Notes: generated from the sequence alone by a model not told the origin. A stretch of 64,000 bases of DNA from Citrobacter sp. wls619 (GCF_005281345.1 NZ_SZXJ01000005.1:51589-115588); one strand, 5' to 3'; positions 1 to 10,304 are shown, numbered from the stretch's first letter. Translations and numbers: made by a program.

Positions 1-405
1 GAAGAAAGTATCGTCGAACGGGTTAAGGAGATAACCGGCGGTAAAAAAGTGCGGGTGGTATACGACTCGGTGGGGAAAGATACCTGGGAAGCCTCACTGG
101 ATTGCCTGCAACGCCGGGGATTGATGGTCAGCTTTGGCAACGCCTCCGGGCCGGTAACTGGCGTTAACTTAGGTATTCTGAATCAGAAAGGCTCGCTGTA
201 TGTCACGCGCCCTTCTCTGCAGGGTTACATCACCAACCGCCACGAATTAACCGAAGCCAGCAATGAGCTTTTCTCATTGATTGCCAGTGGGGTGATTAAA
301 GTGGGTGTCGCGCCTGGTCAGACATTCGCACTGCACGACGCGCAGCGTGCTCATGAAGTGCTGGAAAGCCGGGTCACGCAAGGATCGAGTTTGCTGATCC
401 CGTGA
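1..405 (+). CDS. qorA: NADPH:quinone oxidoreductase, 3' part only
   Basis: The reading frame is open from the first base of the window, so this is the C-terminal 134 codons of a gene whose start lies outside. The residues match the end of E. coli QorA, a zinc-independent medium-chain dehydrogenase that reduces quinones with NADPH. The end of the Rossmann fold (VRVVYDSVG, GLMVSFGNASG) and the C-terminal motif ITQGSSLLIP-like ending (VTQGSSLLIP) are visible. It runs convergently to pspG, with a hairpin terminator between them. Family assignment is secure; the N-terminal catalytic half cannot be inspected here. Confidence 0.93.
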   Translation, partial: EESIVERVKEITGGKKVRVVYDSVGKDTWEASLDCLQRRGLMVSFGNASGPVTGVNLGILNQKGSLYVTRPSLQGYITNRHELTEASNELFSLIASGVIKVGVAPGQTFALHDAQRAHEVLESRVTQGSSLLIP

Positions 406-477
406 GACTTCCCTCTTAAATAATTCAAGCAGCCAACACACCTGCGGTTTGAATTATGACGGGGAAAGAAAGAATTA

Positions 478-507
478 GGGCTTCCCGCAGGAAGCCCTTT
501 CTTTTTT
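478..507 (+). terminator. Rho-independent terminator of qorA
   Basis: An 8-bp perfect stem, GGGCTTCC / GGAAGCCC with loop CGCA, is followed by a T-rich tract (TTTCTTTTTT). It lies 73 bases after the qorA stop. Upstream of it (406-477) no gene is seen. Confidence 0.85.
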
Positions 508-632
508 AGTTCGGCTGTATGTAGGGTACAGCTCGATGAATTCGTTAACCACGCAATAGTGACAGATTTGATAATCAATTCCTATTTGGTTCTAAAGGCA
601 ATGTTGCAGGTTGTGACGCACCGCTCAATACC

Positions 633-875
633 TTAGTAAAAGCGGCGGTTATTGCGCTGATACTGTGGGACTTTTGGCGCTTTTATCGCCTTAATCACCC
701 ACACCACGGCGACGGCCAGCAGCAGCCAGGGAAGCAGTTTAATCATCAACGCAAACATCCCACCGAGGAACATCACTGCCGTCGCCACCATCAGCGCGGC
801 GAGGATGCCCAACAGTGATATGCCAGTGACCATCAGCATGATAAAAAAGCCAATCACAAAAAGTAGTTCCAGCAT
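633..875 (-). CDS. pspG: Phage shock protein G
   Basis: An 80-residue inner-membrane protein nearly identical to E. coli PspG, the unlinked member of the phage-shock regulon that responds to loss of membrane integrity or proton-motive force. It is almost entirely hydrophobic, with two or three membrane segments (about residues 3-50 and 52-66), and ends in a basic tail. The start at 875 (MLELLFVIGF) is preceded by GGGAGAG at proper spacing and matches the family length; an upstream in-frame extension has no such support. A sigma-54 promoter lies just upstream. It stands alone between qorA and dusA. Confidence 0.92.
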   Translation of the reverse strand: MLELLFVIGFFIMLMVTGISLLGILAALMVATAVMFLGGMFALMIKLLPWLLLAVAVVWVIKAIKAPKVPQYQRNNRRFY

Positions 876-910
876 GACGCTCTCCCGAAATGAAATTCTC
901 TCCATTGCAT

Positions 911-926
911 TACAAGAAACATGCCA
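911..926 (-). promoter_or_regulatory. Sigma-54 (-24/-12) promoter of pspG
   Basis: On the minus strand the sequence reads TGGCAT-N5-TTGTA, close to the sigma-54 consensus TGGCAC-N5-TTGCA, and lies about 36 bases upstream of the pspG start codon. pspG is known to be PspF/sigma-54 dependent, so the position fits. Confidence 0.7.
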
Positions 927-1008
927 AAATTAATGCATTGATTTATAACGAAAACGCCCCACGATGAAACGCAGGGCGTGGTGAAATTGACTAACTTTTG
1001 GTGAGAAA

Positions 1009-2007
1009 TTAACGCTTATCTGCGACCAGTTTCAGCGCATGTTCCAGAACGTTAATATCGGCCCCGGCTTTATGTGCATTTTCACTCAGATAACGACGCC
1101 ACTGGCGTGCGCCTGGAATTCCCTGGAACAACCCGAGCATATGGCGGGTCACATGCCCCAGATACGTCCCCTGACTCAGCTCCCGCTCAATATAGGGATA
1201 CATGGCGCGCACCACGGCGACAGGGTCAGCATCCGGAGTAGTCGCAGCAAAAATTTCACGGTCGACCGATGCCAGAATCCCCGGGTTTTGATAGGCTTCC
1301 CGACCCACCATTACGCCGTCCATATATTGCAGATGCGTTTTTGCTTCTTCCAGTGATTTAATTCCACCGTTAATCGACATCGTCAGGTGCGGGAAATCAC
1401 GCTTCAACTGATAAACACGGTCATAATCCAGCGGCGGGATCTCACGGTTTTCTTTCGGGCTTAACCCGGACAGCCAGGCCTTGCGGGCGTGGATGATAAA
1501 CATCTCACACTCACCTTTACCGGAAACCGTATTGATGAAGTCACACAGGAATTCGTAGCTGTCCTGGTCATCAATGCCGATACGCGTTTTCACCGTCACC
1601 GGAATCGACACCACATCGCGCATCGCCTTCACGCAATCGGCGACCAGTTGCGCATTCCCCATCAGGCAAGCGCCAAACATCCCGTTTTGTACGCGATCGG
1701 AAGGGCAGCCGACGTTGAGGTTAATCTCGTCATAACCTCGTGCTTCAGCCAACTTTGCACACTGGGCCAGCGCGGCCGGATCGCTCCCACCTAGCTGCAG
1801 TGCAACCGGATGTTCTTCTTCGCTATACGCCAGGTAATCGCCTTTGCCATGAATAATTGCCCCGGTGGTCACCATCTCCGTATAGAGCAACGTCTGACGG
1901 GACAACAGGCGCAAAAAGTAGCGGCAGTGTCTGTCCGTCCAGTCGAGCATCGGCGCGATAGAAAAACGATGAGCGGGAAAAGCGGTAGACTGAGATTCAG
2001 GCAGCAT
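1009..2007 (-). CDS. dusA: tRNA-dihydrouridine synthase A
   Basis: A 332-residue FMN-dependent TIM-barrel enzyme that reduces U20/U20a in the D-loop of tRNAs. The N-terminal [16 protein letters not shown] motif is typical of DusA. The catalytic cysteine is in [13 protein letters not shown] (Cys101), and the C-terminal phosphate-binding SINGGIKS and [13 protein letters not shown] segments hold FMN. Length agrees with E. coli DusA. It is monocistronic, followed by pspG on the same strand after a 133-base gap. Confidence 0.96.
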   Translation of the reverse strand: MLPESQSTAFPAHRFSIAPMLDWTDRHCRYFLRLLSRQTLLYTEMVTTGAIIHGKGDYLAYSEEEHPVALQLGGSDPAALAQCAKLAEARGYDEINLNVGCPSDRVQNGMFGACLMGNAQLVADCVKAMRDVVSIPVTVKTRIGIDDQDSYEFLCDFINTVSGKGECEMFIIHARKAWLSGLSPKENREIPPLDYDRVYQLKRDFPHLTMSINGGIKSLEEAKTHLQYMDGVMVGREAYQNPGILASVDREIFAATTPDADPVAVVRAMYPYIERELSQGTYLGHVTRHMLGLFQGIPGARQWRRYLSENAHKAGADINVLEHALKLVADKR

Positions 2008-2113
2008 GGCGAATATTCAAGCATCCGGTTAAAAAAGGGGCGCTACTATAGCATAGACCGTTGCGATAGTGAGCCACATCGTCGTGGATAGCGCCCTTCG
2101 TCCGCGTGGATCG

Positions 2114-2602
2114 TCATTTCCGCCCAGGTTTTCCGTCGTGTGGACCAAAAAACTGTGGAGGATGGTCAACCCAGCGATCCTCACGCGTGACCGCATAGAC
2201 CGGATTGAGCGGATAGTAGATGCGGTTATGCTTCTTGTTCGCCTCACCGACGACCAGCAGCCGCACTTCGTCGCTGGTGTTGTTGATAAAAGTGTGGCAC
2301 ACACCGGTTCCTGCCGGAAAACCGACGCTATCGCCGGGTTCCAGCCTCCATAAGTAACCATTTATCCAGGCTTCCGGGTAGCCTTCCAGCACGTAGATGA
2401 ACTCTTCTTCATCGCTTTCAGCGTGTGGATAAGAAGTACGACGCCCCGGCGGCAGGCGTTCGTGATGAATACCGAGTCGCCCTAACCCCAACCTGCGGGC
2501 CAGCGGCGCGCCAATAGAAAAAAGCTCATCGCTGCCTGGATAGGTGGCGTCATCAGGCCCCTCAACTTCACGCCAGTGGCGAATACAATCGGGTCTTTTC
2601 AT
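2114..2602 (-). CDS. Cupin-domain protein of unknown substrate
   Basis: A 162-residue single-domain cupin. The core runs from about residue 45 to 120. The first cupin motif is visible as PHAESDEEEFIYVLEG, with His and Glu as likely metal ligands, and the second as GDSVGFPAGTGVCHTFINN. The chosen ATG at 2602 begins MKRPDCIRHW and starts the conserved part; longer in-frame options lack a better ribosome binding site. It is divergent from zur with a 115-base gap and followed on the same strand by dusA. It stands where E. coli K-12 carries yjbL/yjbM. Substrate and role are unknown; a zinc-related role is only suggested by the neighbour. Confidence 0.8.
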   Translation of the reverse strand: MKRPDCIRHWREVEGPDDATYPGSDELFSIGAPLARRLGLGRLGIHHERLPPGRRTSYPHAESDEEEFIYVLEGYPEAWINGYLWRLEPGDSVGFPAGTGVCHTFINNTSDEVRLLVVGEANKKHNRIYYPLNPVYAVTREDRWVDHPPQFFGPHDGKPGRK

Positions 2603-2717
2603 GTTAATTTTCCAGTGTTGCGATGCGTCAGGTATAGCACACAGCGGTGGATCTCGGCGTTTTAAGCAGAACATGATAAAGTAAGGGATTAACCTTCCAC
2701 ACAAATCGAGGCGCCAA

Positions 2718-3236
2718 ATGGACAAAACCACCACGCAGGAGTTATTGGCTCAAGCTGAAAAACTCTGTGTGCAACGTAACGTGCGACTAACGCCACAACG
2801 CCTCGAAGTGCTGCGCCTGATGAGCCTGCAGGAAGGGGCGATCAGCGCCTATGATCTGCTTGATCTGCTGCGGGAAACCGAGCCGCAGGCCAAACCCCCT
2901 ACCGTGTATCGTGCGCTCGATTTTCTGCTTGAACAAGGTTTTGTGCACAAAGTGGAATCCACCAACAGCTATGTGCTCTGTCATCTGTTCGATCAGCCAA
3001 CCCATAGCTCGGCAATGTTCATCTGTGACCGCTGTGGCGTGGTAAAAGAAGAGTGTGCGGAAGGCGTGGAAGATATTATGCATACGCTGGCAGCTAAAAT
3101 GGGATTTGCTCTGCGCCATAACGTGATTGAGGCCCACGGCCTGTGTCCGGCATGTGTGGAAGTGGAATCATGCCGCCATCCTGGCGATTGCCAGCATGAC
3201 CATACCATTCAGGTGAAGAAGAAAGTCGGGCGGTAA
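2718..3236 (+). CDS. zur: Zinc uptake regulator Zur (Fur family)
   Basis: A 172-residue Fur-family repressor that, when loaded with zinc, shuts off znuABC and other zinc-acquisition genes. The N-terminal winged helix covers residues 1-90, with RLTPQRLEVLRLM and PPTVYRALDFLLEQGFVHKV. The C-terminal dimerisation and metal domain has CDRCG, LCPACVEVESCRHPGDC and the terminal HDH cluster, all expected zinc ligands. Nearly identical to E. coli Zur over its length. It reads away from the cupin gene and converges on yjbJ. Confidence 0.96.
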   Translation: MDKTTTQELLAQAEKLCVQRNVRLTPQRLEVLRLMSLQEGAISAYDLLDLLRETEPQAKPPTVYRALDFLLEQGFVHKVESTNSYVLCHLFDQPTHSSAMFICDRCGVVKEECAEGVEDIMHTLAAKMGFALRHNVIEAHGLCPACVEVESCRHPGDCQHDHTIQVKKKVGR

Positions 3237-3242
3237 ATAAAA

Positions 3243-3264
3243 GAGCGTACATCCTTGTACTCTC
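3243..3264 (-). terminator. Probable yjbJ terminator
   Basis: Imperfect hairpin GAG-C-GTAC / GTAC-T-CTC with a 6-base loop. On the minus strand it is followed by a TTTTATTT tract, 17 bases after the yjbJ stop. It may also act on zur from the other side. Confidence 0.55.
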
Positions 3265-3280
3265 AGGAGGGAGGGGTTAA

Positions 3281-3490
3281 TTACCAGCGGTAATCGTTGC
3301 GTTTTTCCCAATCTTTAACTTCTTTCTCCGCCTGATCTTTCGCGTACCCGTATCGTTCCTGGACTTTACCTACCAGCTGGTCGCGTTTACCTTCAATGAC
3401 CGTCATATCATCATCGGTCAGTTTGCCCCATTGCTCTTTCACTTTACCTTTGAACTGTTTCCAGTTACCGCTGACTTCGTCTTTATTCAT
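3281..3490 (-). CDS. yjbJ: CsbD-family stress protein
   Basis: A 69-residue soluble, highly charged protein of the CsbD family, abundant in stationary phase in E. coli and without a known molecular function. The CsbD core GNWKQFKGKVKEQWGKL and the DQLVGKVQERYGYAKDQAEKE helix are intact. The start at 3490 (MNKDEV) gives the family length of 69; two further Met codons directly upstream would only add Met-Met. Convergent with zur. Confidence 0.93.
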   Translation of the reverse strand: MNKDEVSGNWKQFKGKVKEQWGKLTDDDMTVIEGKRDQLVGKVQERYGYAKDQAEKEVKDWEKRNDYRW

Positions 3491-3626
3491 CATCAAGTCC
3501 TCATCGTTAGGTTGTGAATAGCGAGAGTGCTGCGCCCGGATACATGCTGTTTTTGCCGGGCGTGATAATAAGTGTAGTCAGGGATTCTGGGTTTTATTTA
3601 CTATTCAGAATTTTTAACCATAAGCA

Positions 3627-4946
3627 TCAGGCAAACCAGGTGTCATTACGCCAGTGACGTCGCCAGATGAAGGCCAGTGAAAGCCCGCGCAGCGCGAGAA
3701 AAACGGTTAACGCCAGCCACAAGCCGTGGTTTCCAAGCCACGGTAAAGTCAGTAGCGTTAACGCGAAACCCGCGGCCGCAACGGCCATGCTGTTACGCAT
3801 TTCCGCGGCACGCGTTGCGCCAATAAACATCCCGTCCAGCAGATAACACCAGACGCCCACCAGCGGTAAAATCACCTGCCAGATGAGATAGCGATCGGCC
3901 AGCAGTTGGATCTGCGGCAGCGAGGTCAATAGCGCCACAATCTGCTCGCCGAACAGGGCATAGACCAGGGAAAACAGGATCGCCACGATACCCGACTGTC
4001 GGCAAGCTGCCCGCCAGACATCCAGCAACTGGCTACCATCGCGTGCCCCATAGGCCTGGCCAGAGTGCGCTTCTACTGCATAGGCAAATCCGTCCAGCGC
4101 GTAGGCGGTGAACGTCAGCAGGGTCATCAGAACGGCATTAACCGCAATGATATCGCCCCCCAGACGCGCGCCCAGCACCGTGATAGCGCCAAAACAGAGT
4201 TGCAGCAGCAGCGAGCGCAGCATGATGTCGCGGTTAAGCGCCAGTAAACGGCGGAAGTTTCCACGCCACGCCTGCTTCAGCATTGCCAGTGAAATTCCGC
4301 GCAAATGCAGGACTTTACGTACCATCATCAGGCCGATCAGCAAAGTGGCATACTCGGCAATCACCGTCGCCAGCGCCGCGCCCTGCACGTTCATATGCAG
4401 GCCCATCACCAGCCACAAATCGAGCGCGATGTTAAGCACATTGCCAACAATCAGCAGGATAACCGGCGCACGCGCATACTGGACGCCAAGCAGCCAGCCA
4501 AGCAGCACCAGATTGGCCAGTGAGGCGGGCGCGCTGAGCCAGCGGATTTCCAGGAACCTTCGGGCCTGCTCCAGCACCGCTTCGCTACCTCCCACGATAT
4601 GCAACGCCAGGCTGATAATCGGTGCGCGAAACAGTGCAATAAGCAATCCGGCACCCAACGCCAGCATCAGCGGCTGAACCAGCGCGCGTGCCAGTGCCTG
4701 CGGATTTTTCGCGCCGAACGCCTGGGCTGTCAGACCGGTGGTACTCATGCGTAAAAACAGCAGCAGCATAAAGAGAAAACTGGTCGCTGTTGCGCCAACG
4801 GCAACGCCGCCAAGGTAAACCGGGCTATCCAGATGACCAATCATCGCCGTGTCCACCAGCCCCAGCAGTGGAACAGTGATGTTGGAGAAAATCATCGGTA
4901 AGGCAAGGTGCCAAAGTGCTTTATCAGAGGAGGTAAAGAAAGGCAT
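3627..4946 (-). CDS. dinF: MATE-family transporter DinF
   Basis: A 439-residue MATE-family efflux protein with twelve predicted membrane segments, the SOS-inducible partner of lexA in enterobacteria. In E. coli it has been linked to protection against oxidative stress and bile salts. The sequence is co-linear with E. coli DinF over its full length (start MPFFTSSDKALWHLALPMI). It lies downstream of lexA on the same strand, 121 bases away, with a REP element in the gap. It is expected to be expressed from the LexA-controlled promoter, as in E. coli. Confidence 0.94.
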   Translation of the reverse strand: MPFFTSSDKALWHLALPMIFSNITVPLLGLVDTAMIGHLDSPVYLGGVAVGATATSFLFMLLLFLRMSTTGLTAQAFGAKNPQALARALVQPLMLALGAGLLIALFRAPIISLALHIVGGSEAVLEQARRFLEIRWLSAPASLANLVLLGWLLGVQYARAPVILLIVGNVLNIALDLWLVMGLHMNVQGAALATVIAEYATLLIGLMMVRKVLHLRGISLAMLKQAWRGNFRRLLALNRDIMLRSLLLQLCFGAITVLGARLGGDIIAVNAVLMTLLTFTAYALDGFAYAVEAHSGQAYGARDGSQLLDVWRAACRQSGIVAILFSLVYALFGEQIVALLTSLPQIQLLADRYLIWQVILPLVGVWCYLLDGMFIGATRAAEMRNSMAVAAAGFALTLLTLPWLGNHGLWLALTVFLALRGLSLAFIWRRHWRNDTWFA

Positions 4947-4979
4947 GGAAAGGAGCCTGAAAAGAAATTAACGCGTTTT

Positions 4980-5051
4980 TGTAGACCCGATAAGCGTAGC
5001 GTCATCGGGTAATTTGCCGGAGAGCGGCGTAAACGCCCTTTCCGGCCTACA
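4980..5051. repeat. REP/BIME element between lexA and dinF
   Basis: Two inverted REP-type units: GACCCGATAAGCG...CATCGGGT, then GCCGGAGAGCGGCG...TTCCGGCCTACA. It lies in the lexA-dinF intergenic region, where it could limit read-through or set mRNA stability of the upstream cistron. Confidence 0.8.
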
Positions 5052-5067
5052 GGAAATCAGCAGATCA

Positions 5068-5676
5068 TTACAGCCATTCACCGTTACGAATCACGCCAAC
5101 AGCCAACCCTTCAATAGTGAAGCTTTGCTCACGCAGATCAACGATGATTGGCTTAAACTCGCTGTTTTCTGGCAGAAGTTCAACCTTGTTGCCCTGCTTT
5201 TTCAGGCGCTTAACCGTGACTTCATCATCAATACGGGCAACAACGACCTGGCCGTTACGTACGTCCTGCGTTTTATGCACAGCCAGTAAATCGCCATCCA
5301 TAATCCCGATATCTTTCATCGACATACCGCTGACGCGCAGCAGAAAGTCGGCGTTCGGTTTGAACAGTGAGGGGTCAACCTGGTAATGGCCTTCAATGTG
5401 CTGCTGTGCCAGAAGTGGCTCACCGGCCGCGACACGACCAACAAGCGGTAAACCTTCCTCTTCTTCCTGCAGCAGGCGAATACCACGCGATGCGCCAGAA
5501 ACGATTTCCAGCACACCTTTACGCGCCAGCGCTTTCAGGTGTTCTTCAGCCGCGTTTGGGGAACGGAACCCCAAACGCTGCGCGATCTCCGCACGCGTCG
5601 GTGGCATACCTGTCTGGCTGATGTGATCCCTAATGAGATCAAACACCTCTTGCTGCCTGGCCGTTAACGCTTTCAT
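5068..5676 (-). CDS. lexA: SOS repressor LexA
   Basis: A 202-residue LexA repressor. Residues 1-70 form the winged-helix DNA-binding domain ([39 protein letters not shown]). The autocleavage bond is Ala84-Gly85 (VAAGEP) and the Ser119/Lys156 dyad is in place (RVSGMSM; EVTVKRL). It blocks SOS genes until RecA-stimulated self-cleavage. Two LexA boxes sit directly upstream, so it controls itself as in E. coli. dinF follows on the same strand. Confidence 0.98.
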   Translation of the reverse strand: MKALTARQQEVFDLIRDHISQTGMPPTRAEIAQRLGFRSPNAAEEHLKALARKGVLEIVSGASRGIRLLQEEEEGLPLVGRVAAGEPLLAQQHIEGHYQVDPSLFKPNADFLLRVSGMSMKDIGIMDGDLLAVHKTQDVRNGQVVVARIDDEVTVKRLKKQGNKVELLPENSEFKPIIVDLREQSFTIEGLAVGVIRNGEWL

Positions 5677-5684
5677 TCCGCCCC

Positions 5685-5721
5685 CTGGGTGTATATACAG
5701 TTATGCTGTGAGTATATACAG
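5685..5721 (-). promoter_or_regulatory. Tandem LexA boxes controlling lexA-dinF
   Basis: Two 16-bp SOS boxes of the form CTG-N10-CAG: CTGGGTGTATATACAG at 5685-5700 and CTGTGAGTATATACAG at 5706-5721. Both lie immediately upstream of the lexA start. This is the classical double operator of enterobacterial lexA. Confidence 0.92.
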
Positions 5722-5785
5722 CTAAAGGCGAATTTGGAACCGCAAACTGCACAAAAAACAGGAGATTTATGAAGTTGTGGAATCT

Positions 5786-6154
5786 TTATCGCAAATGCGA
5801 CCACAACAGGATGCCCCAGGTGATCAGAGCGACAAAAATAGACAGCAATACTGCAGCCGATCCCATATCTTTCGCCCGGCCAGAAAGCTCGTGATACTCA
5901 GAACCAATTCGGTCGACGACCGCCTCAATGGCGCTATTCAGAATTTCAACGATCATCACCAGCATCACCGAACCAATCAGCAGTACGCGGGTAATCGCGT
6001 CAACGTCCAGCCAGCAGGCAATTGCCACCCCCAACAGTACGGCAACGCTTTCCTGACGGAATGCCGCCTCATTGATCCATGCGGCGCGGAAACCTTGCCA
6101 GGAATAGCCTGCTGCTTTGATAATCCGAGTGAATCCAGTGGTATTATTGGCCAT
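5786..6154 (-). CDS. dgkA: Diacylglycerol kinase
   Basis: A 122-residue integral membrane enzyme that phosphorylates diacylglycerol released during membrane-derived oligosaccharide synthesis, returning it to phospholipid synthesis. It has an amphipathic N-terminal helix and three membrane helices. The signature EILNSAIEAVVDRIG carries the catalytic Glu, and the GRAKDMGSAAV loop is conserved. The start at 6154 (MANNTTGF) gives the family length. It is divergent from plsB, another phospholipid gene, with 171 bases between the starts. The C-terminal residues differ from E. coli, ending in WSHLR. Confidence 0.95.
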   Translation of the reverse strand: MANNTTGFTRIIKAAGYSWQGFRAAWINEAAFRQESVAVLLGVAIACWLDVDAITRVLLIGSVMLVMIVEILNSAIEAVVDRIGSEYHELSGRAKDMGSAAVLLSIFVALITWGILLWSHLR

Positions 6155-6325
6155 CAAAAGAACCTTTTTACATTATTAGCGTGAGTATTATTGTCTCGTT
6201 ACCCTGTTTGTTTCAGGGCATAAGCAAAGCTGCGCGAAGTATGACGGGATACCACAGAAATTCACTAAACTTTCTGATATCCTTGCAGCGCATTTGCATT
6301 ATTAACCAGAGGCTTTACATCGTTT

Positions 6326-8746
6326 ATGTCCGGCTGGCCACGAATTTACTACAAATTACTGAATTTACCATTAAGCATCCTGGTAAAAAGCAAGTCTATC
6401 CCGGCGGAACCCGCCCCGGAATTGGGACTCGATACCTCTCGTCCCATTATGTACGTCTTACCGTACAACTCAAAAGCTGACTTGCTGACACTGCGTGCCC
6501 AATGTCTGGTGCACGACCTCCCCGATCCCCTGGAACCGCTGGAGATAGACGGGACTTTGCTGCCGCGCTACGTGTTTATACACGGCGGCCCGCGTGTATT
6601 CACCTATTACACGCCAAAAGAAGAGTCCATCAAGCTGTTCCATAACTATCTCGATCTGCATCGCAGCAACCCCGATTTGGATGTGCAGATGGTGCCGGTG
6701 TCGGTGATGTTTGGCCGTGCTCCAGGGCGCGAGAAAGGCGAAGTCAATCCGCCACTGCGCATGCTGAATGGCGTGCAGAAATTCTTTGCCGTCTCCTGGC
6801 TGGGGCGCGACAGTTTTGTCCGCTTCTCACCTTCCGTCTCCCTGCGCCGCATGGCAGACGAACACGGCACAGATAAAACTATCGCACAGAAACTGGCACG
6901 CGTGGCGCGTATGCACTTTGCCCGCCAGCGCTTAGCCGCGGTTGGCCCTCGCCTCCCTGCCCGCCAGGATCTGTTTAATAAACTGCTGGCCTCAAAAGCC
7001 ATCGCTCGCGCGGTGGAAGATGAAGCACGCAGCAAAAAAATCTCCCATGAAAAAGCACAGCAAAACGCTATCGCATTGATGGAAGAGATTGCCGCGAACT
7101 TCTCCTATGAGATGATCCGCCTGACGGACCGTATCCTGGGCTTTACCTGGAACCGACTGTACCAGGGGATTAATGTTCACAATGCCGAGCGCGTACGCCA
7201 ACTGGCGCACGACGGGCATGAAATCGTCTATGTGCCGTGCCACCGCAGCCATATGGACTACATGCTGCTGTCGTATGTTCTGTACCATCAGGGGCTGGTT
7301 CCACCGCATATCGCGGCAGGGATCAACCTGAACTTCTGGCCGGCAGGTCCGATTTTCCGCCGTCTGGGCGCGTTCTTTATTCGTCGTACATTTAAAGGCA
7401 ATAAGCTCTATTCCACCGTATTTCGCGAATACCTGGGCGAGTTGTTCAGCCGCGGTTACTCGGTTGAATACTTTGTCGAAGGTGGTCGCTCACGTACCGG
7501 TCGTCTGCTCGACCCGAAAACTGGCACGCTGTCGATGACTATTCAGGCGATGCTGCGCGGCGGTACGCGTCCAATTACCCTCGTTCCGATTTACATCGGC
7601 TATGAGCATGTGATGGAAGTGGGAACTTACGCCAAAGAGCTGCGTGGCGCGACCAAAGAGAAAGAGAGCCTGCCACAAATGCTGCGTGGCTTAAGCAAGC
7701 TGCGTAACCTGGGTCAGGGCTATGTCAACTTTGGCGAACCTATGCCATTGATGACCTACCTGAATCAGCATGTGCCGGAGTGGCGTGAATCTATCGATCC
7801 TATCGAGTCTATTCGCCCGGCCTGGCTGACGCCGACGGTGAATAACATTGCTGCCGATCTGATGGTACGCATTAACAACGCGGGCGCGGCCAACGCCATG
7901 AACCTGTGTTGTACCGCGTTACTGGCTTCCCGTCAGCGTTCTCTGACCCGCGAGCAGCTAACCGAACAGCTCGATTGCTACCTGAGCCTGTTACGCAATG
8001 TACCGTATGCTTCGGATACGACAGTGCCGACACAAAGTGCCAGTGAACTGATCGACCACGCCTTGCAGATGAACAAGTTTGAGGTTGAGAAAGACACGAT
8101 CGGTGACATCATCATTCTGCCGCGCGAGCAGGCGGTACTGATGACCTACTACCGCAACAACATTGCGCACATGCTGGTTCTGCCTTCGTTGATGGCCGCG
8201 ATTGTGACTCAGCACCGTCGAATTTCACGCGCCGCATTGCAGCAGCATATTGATGCGCTGTACCCGATGCTGAAAGCAGAGCTGTTCCTGCGTTGGGAGC
8301 GTGATGAGCTAGCCGGCGTGATTGATGAGCTGGCCAGCGAAATGCAGCGTCAGGGTCTGATAACCCTGCAGAACGATGAACTGCATATCAACCCGGTTCA
8401 TTCTCGCACGCTGCAGCTGTTGGCTGCGGGCGCACGTGAAACGCTACAGCGCTATGCCATTACCTTCTGGCTGCTGAGTGCGAACCCGTCCATCAACCGC
8501 AGCACACTGGAGAAAGAGAGCCGCACCGTGGCGCAACGTCTTTCCGTGCTGCACGGTATCAACGCGCCTGAGTTCTTCGATAAAGCCGTGTTCAGCTCCC
8601 TGGTGCTGACGCTGCGTGACGAGGGCTACATCAGCGATACCGGTGATGCCGAACCGGAAGAAACGATGAAGATCTATCAGATGCTGGCCGAGCTGGTCAC
8701 ATCCGATGTGCGTCTGACCATCGAAAGCGCAACGCAGGGCGAGTAA
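6326..8746 (+). CDS. plsB: Glycerol-3-phosphate O-acyltransferase
   Basis: An 806-residue inner-membrane-associated acyltransferase that makes lysophosphatidic acid from glycerol-3-phosphate and acyl-ACP or acyl-CoA, the first step of phospholipid synthesis. The HX4D catalytic motif is in [11 protein letters not shown], followed by the [13 protein letters not shown] and [13 protein letters not shown] motifs and the VPIYIGYE block. The start [12 protein letters not shown] corresponds to E. coli PlsB. A strong hairpin terminator follows. Confidence 0.97.
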   Translation: MSGWPRIYYKLLNLPLSILVKSKSIPAEPAPELGLDTSRPIMYVLPYNSKADLLTLRAQCLVHDLPDPLEPLEIDGTLLPRYVFIHGGPRVFTYYTPKEESIKLFHNYLDLHRSNPDLDVQMVPVSVMFGRAPGREKGEVNPPLRMLNGVQKFFAVSWLGRDSFVRFSPSVSLRRMADEHGTDKTIAQKLARVARMHFARQRLAAVGPRLPARQDLFNKLLASKAIARAVEDEARSKKISHEKAQQNAIALMEEIAANFSYEMIRLTDRILGFTWNRLYQGINVHNAERVRQLAHDGHEIVYVPCHRSHMDYMLLSYVLYHQGLVPPHIAAGINLNFWPAGPIFRRLGAFFIRRTFKGNKLYSTVFREYLGELFSRGYSVEYFVEGGRSRTGRLLDPKTGTLSMTIQAMLRGGTRPITLVPIYIGYEHVMEVGTYAKELRGATKEKESLPQMLRGLSKLRNLGQGYVNFGEPMPLMTYLNQHVPEWRESIDPIESIRPAWLTPTVNNIAADLMVRINNAGAANAMNLCCTALLASRQRSLTREQLTEQLDCYLSLLRNVPYASDTTVPTQSASELIDHALQMNKFEVEKDTIGDIIILPREQAVLMTYYRNNIAHMLVLPSLMAAIVTQHRRISRAALQQHIDALYPMLKAELFLRWERDELAGVIDELASEMQRQGLITLQNDELHINPVHSRTLQLLAAGARETLQRYAITFWLLSANPSINRSTLEKESRTVAQRLSVLHGINAPEFFDKAVFSSLVLTLRDEGYISDTGDAEPEETMKIYQMLAELVTSDVRLTIESATQGE

Positions 8747-8756
8747 GCATAAAAAA

Positions 8757-8785
8757 ACCGGTCAAAATGAAATGACCGGTTTTTA
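8757..8785. terminator. Bidirectional terminator between plsB and ubiA
   Basis: An 8-bp stem ACCGGTCA / TGACCGGT is flanked by an A-run on the left and a T-run on the right. It can therefore end plsB on the plus strand and ubiA on the minus strand. Confidence 0.85.
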
Positions 8786-8805
8786 TTTTGCGGGCTAAGC
8801 CAAAC

Positions 8806-9678
8806 TCAAAGGTGCCAGTAGCTCATCGCCAGCCCTAAGAACAGCACCAGCCCCACATAGTTATTGTTCATAAACGCTTTAAAGCAGGCATCCCGTTCAC
8901 GATCGACAATCAGTTTCTGCTGATACACAAACAGCGCGCCCGCCACCAGCAGTGACCAGTAATAGCCCAGCCCCAACCCGTTTAACCAACCCACCGTCGC
9001 CATCAGCGCCAAAACACCGACCTGCAGAATGCCAATAATCAGCTTGTCGTTCTGACCGAACAGAATGGCGGTCGATTTAATGCCAATCTTCAGATCGTCA
9101 TCACGATCAACCATCGCATACTGGGTGTCATACGCCACCGCCCAGAGAATGTTGGCGAGGAACATCAACCAGCAGCTCAGCGGTACAGATTCACTGACGG
9201 CGGCAAACGCCATGGGAATAGACCAGCCAAACGCCGCCCCCAGCACCACCTGCGGCAGGTGCGTATAGCGTTTCATGAAGGGATAAACCCACGCCAGTGC
9301 TAACGCCGCAACGGACAACAAAATCGTCATCGTGTTAAGAGTCAGAACCAGCAGAAAGGCGAGCAACACCAGCACAACAAACAGCGTTCGGGCCTCTTTC
9401 TCCGTGACTGCACCGCTCGGCAGCGGCCGGTTTGCGGTGCGTTTGACGTGTCCGTCAAATTTCCTGTCGGCATAATCATTCACCACGCAGCCGGCGGCGC
9501 GCATCAGCCACACACCGGCGACAAACACCGCCAGTATCCACAATTGCGGTACGCCAGGGGTCGCTACCCACAGCGCCCACAGCGTCGGCCAGAGCAGCAG
9601 TAAGGCACCGATTGGCTTATCCGTACGCATCAAGCGGTGAAACGCCAGCAGCTTATTCTGCGTCAGACTCCACTCCAT
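8806..9678 (-). CDS. ubiA: 4-hydroxybenzoate octaprenyltransferase
   Basis: A 290-residue integral membrane prenyltransferase that attaches the polyprenyl tail to 4-hydroxybenzoate in ubiquinone synthesis. Both Asp-rich prenyl-diphosphate/Mg2+ motifs are present: [15 protein letters not shown] and [16 protein letters not shown]. About eight or nine membrane helices. It follows ubiC on the same strand with a 13-base gap, the usual ubiCA operon giving two consecutive steps. Confidence 0.97.
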   Translation of the reverse strand: MEWSLTQNKLLAFHRLMRTDKPIGALLLLWPTLWALWVATPGVPQLWILAVFVAGVWLMRAAGCVVNDYADRKFDGHVKRTANRPLPSGAVTEKEARTLFVVLVLLAFLLVLTLNTMTILLSVAALALAWVYPFMKRYTHLPQVVLGAAFGWSIPMAFAAVSESVPLSCWLMFLANILWAVAYDTQYAMVDRDDDLKIGIKSTAILFGQNDKLIIGILQVGVLALMATVGWLNGLGLGYYWSLLVAGALFVYQQKLIVDRERDACFKAFMNNNYVGLVLFLGLAMSYWHL

Positions 9679-9691
9679 CTTTATCTTCCTC

Positions 9692-10189
9692 TCAGTACAA
9701 CGGCGATGCAGGCAAAAAAAGCTCGGTAAGCATCAGCGGCTTACCGCTCAGCCGCAGGCGGGAACGACGTCCCCACAGCGCTGCATCGCGGCCAATCTCA
9801 ATAAAATCGCGGGTCAATGTCGATGATGTAAACAGATAGCGCCCGAGCGGGGTTTTCCCCAGATTTTGTAAAGCCAGTTCGGGGCCGCACAAGGTGGATT
9901 CCGGCACGACAGTCCGACCGGCAAGCCACGGCTCACCATCCGCGCATAACAGGATTTCCCGCAACCAATAGCGGGATTCTGCCGGCAACAGCGTCAACTC
10001 TTCAGTGACCTCATTTTGCCCAACGAATCCTTCTCGTATCAATGTTACGGTGACCTGTTTTCCCTGCTGCTCAAAACGTTTGGTCATGGAATCTTCCAGT
10101 AACAACCAGTCGAGCAATTGGGGGTCAAGCGACGGGATCGCATCAAAATAACGCAGAGCACGCAGTTGCGTTAACGCGGGGTGTGGCAT
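9692..10189 (-). CDS. ubiC: Chorismate pyruvate-lyase
   Basis: A 165-residue soluble enzyme that removes pyruvate from chorismate to give 4-hydroxybenzoate, the committed step to ubiquinone. Conserved product-binding segments include [46 protein letters not shown] and LLxTELFLP-like ending ([13 protein letters not shown]). Length equals E. coli UbiC. First gene of ubiCA; the yjbI-type spacer of some E. coli strains is absent. Confidence 0.97.
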   Translation of the reverse strand: MPHPALTQLRALRYFDAIPSLDPQLLDWLLLEDSMTKRFEQQGKQVTVTLIREGFVGQNEVTEELTLLPAESRYWLREILLCADGEPWLAGRTVVPESTLCGPELALQNLGKTPLGRYLFTSSTLTRDFIEIGRDAALWGRRSRLRLSGKPLMLTELFLPASPLY

Positions 10190-10304
10190 GCCTTACTCTC
10201 CGATTCATAACCTGAGGGCATTGTATCGCAGAAAAGGCTTTGCGGGGTGAGCAAACACGATTAAGTGATCGGTAGGGCAACATAAGTGTAACAAGTAGCA
10301 TCGA

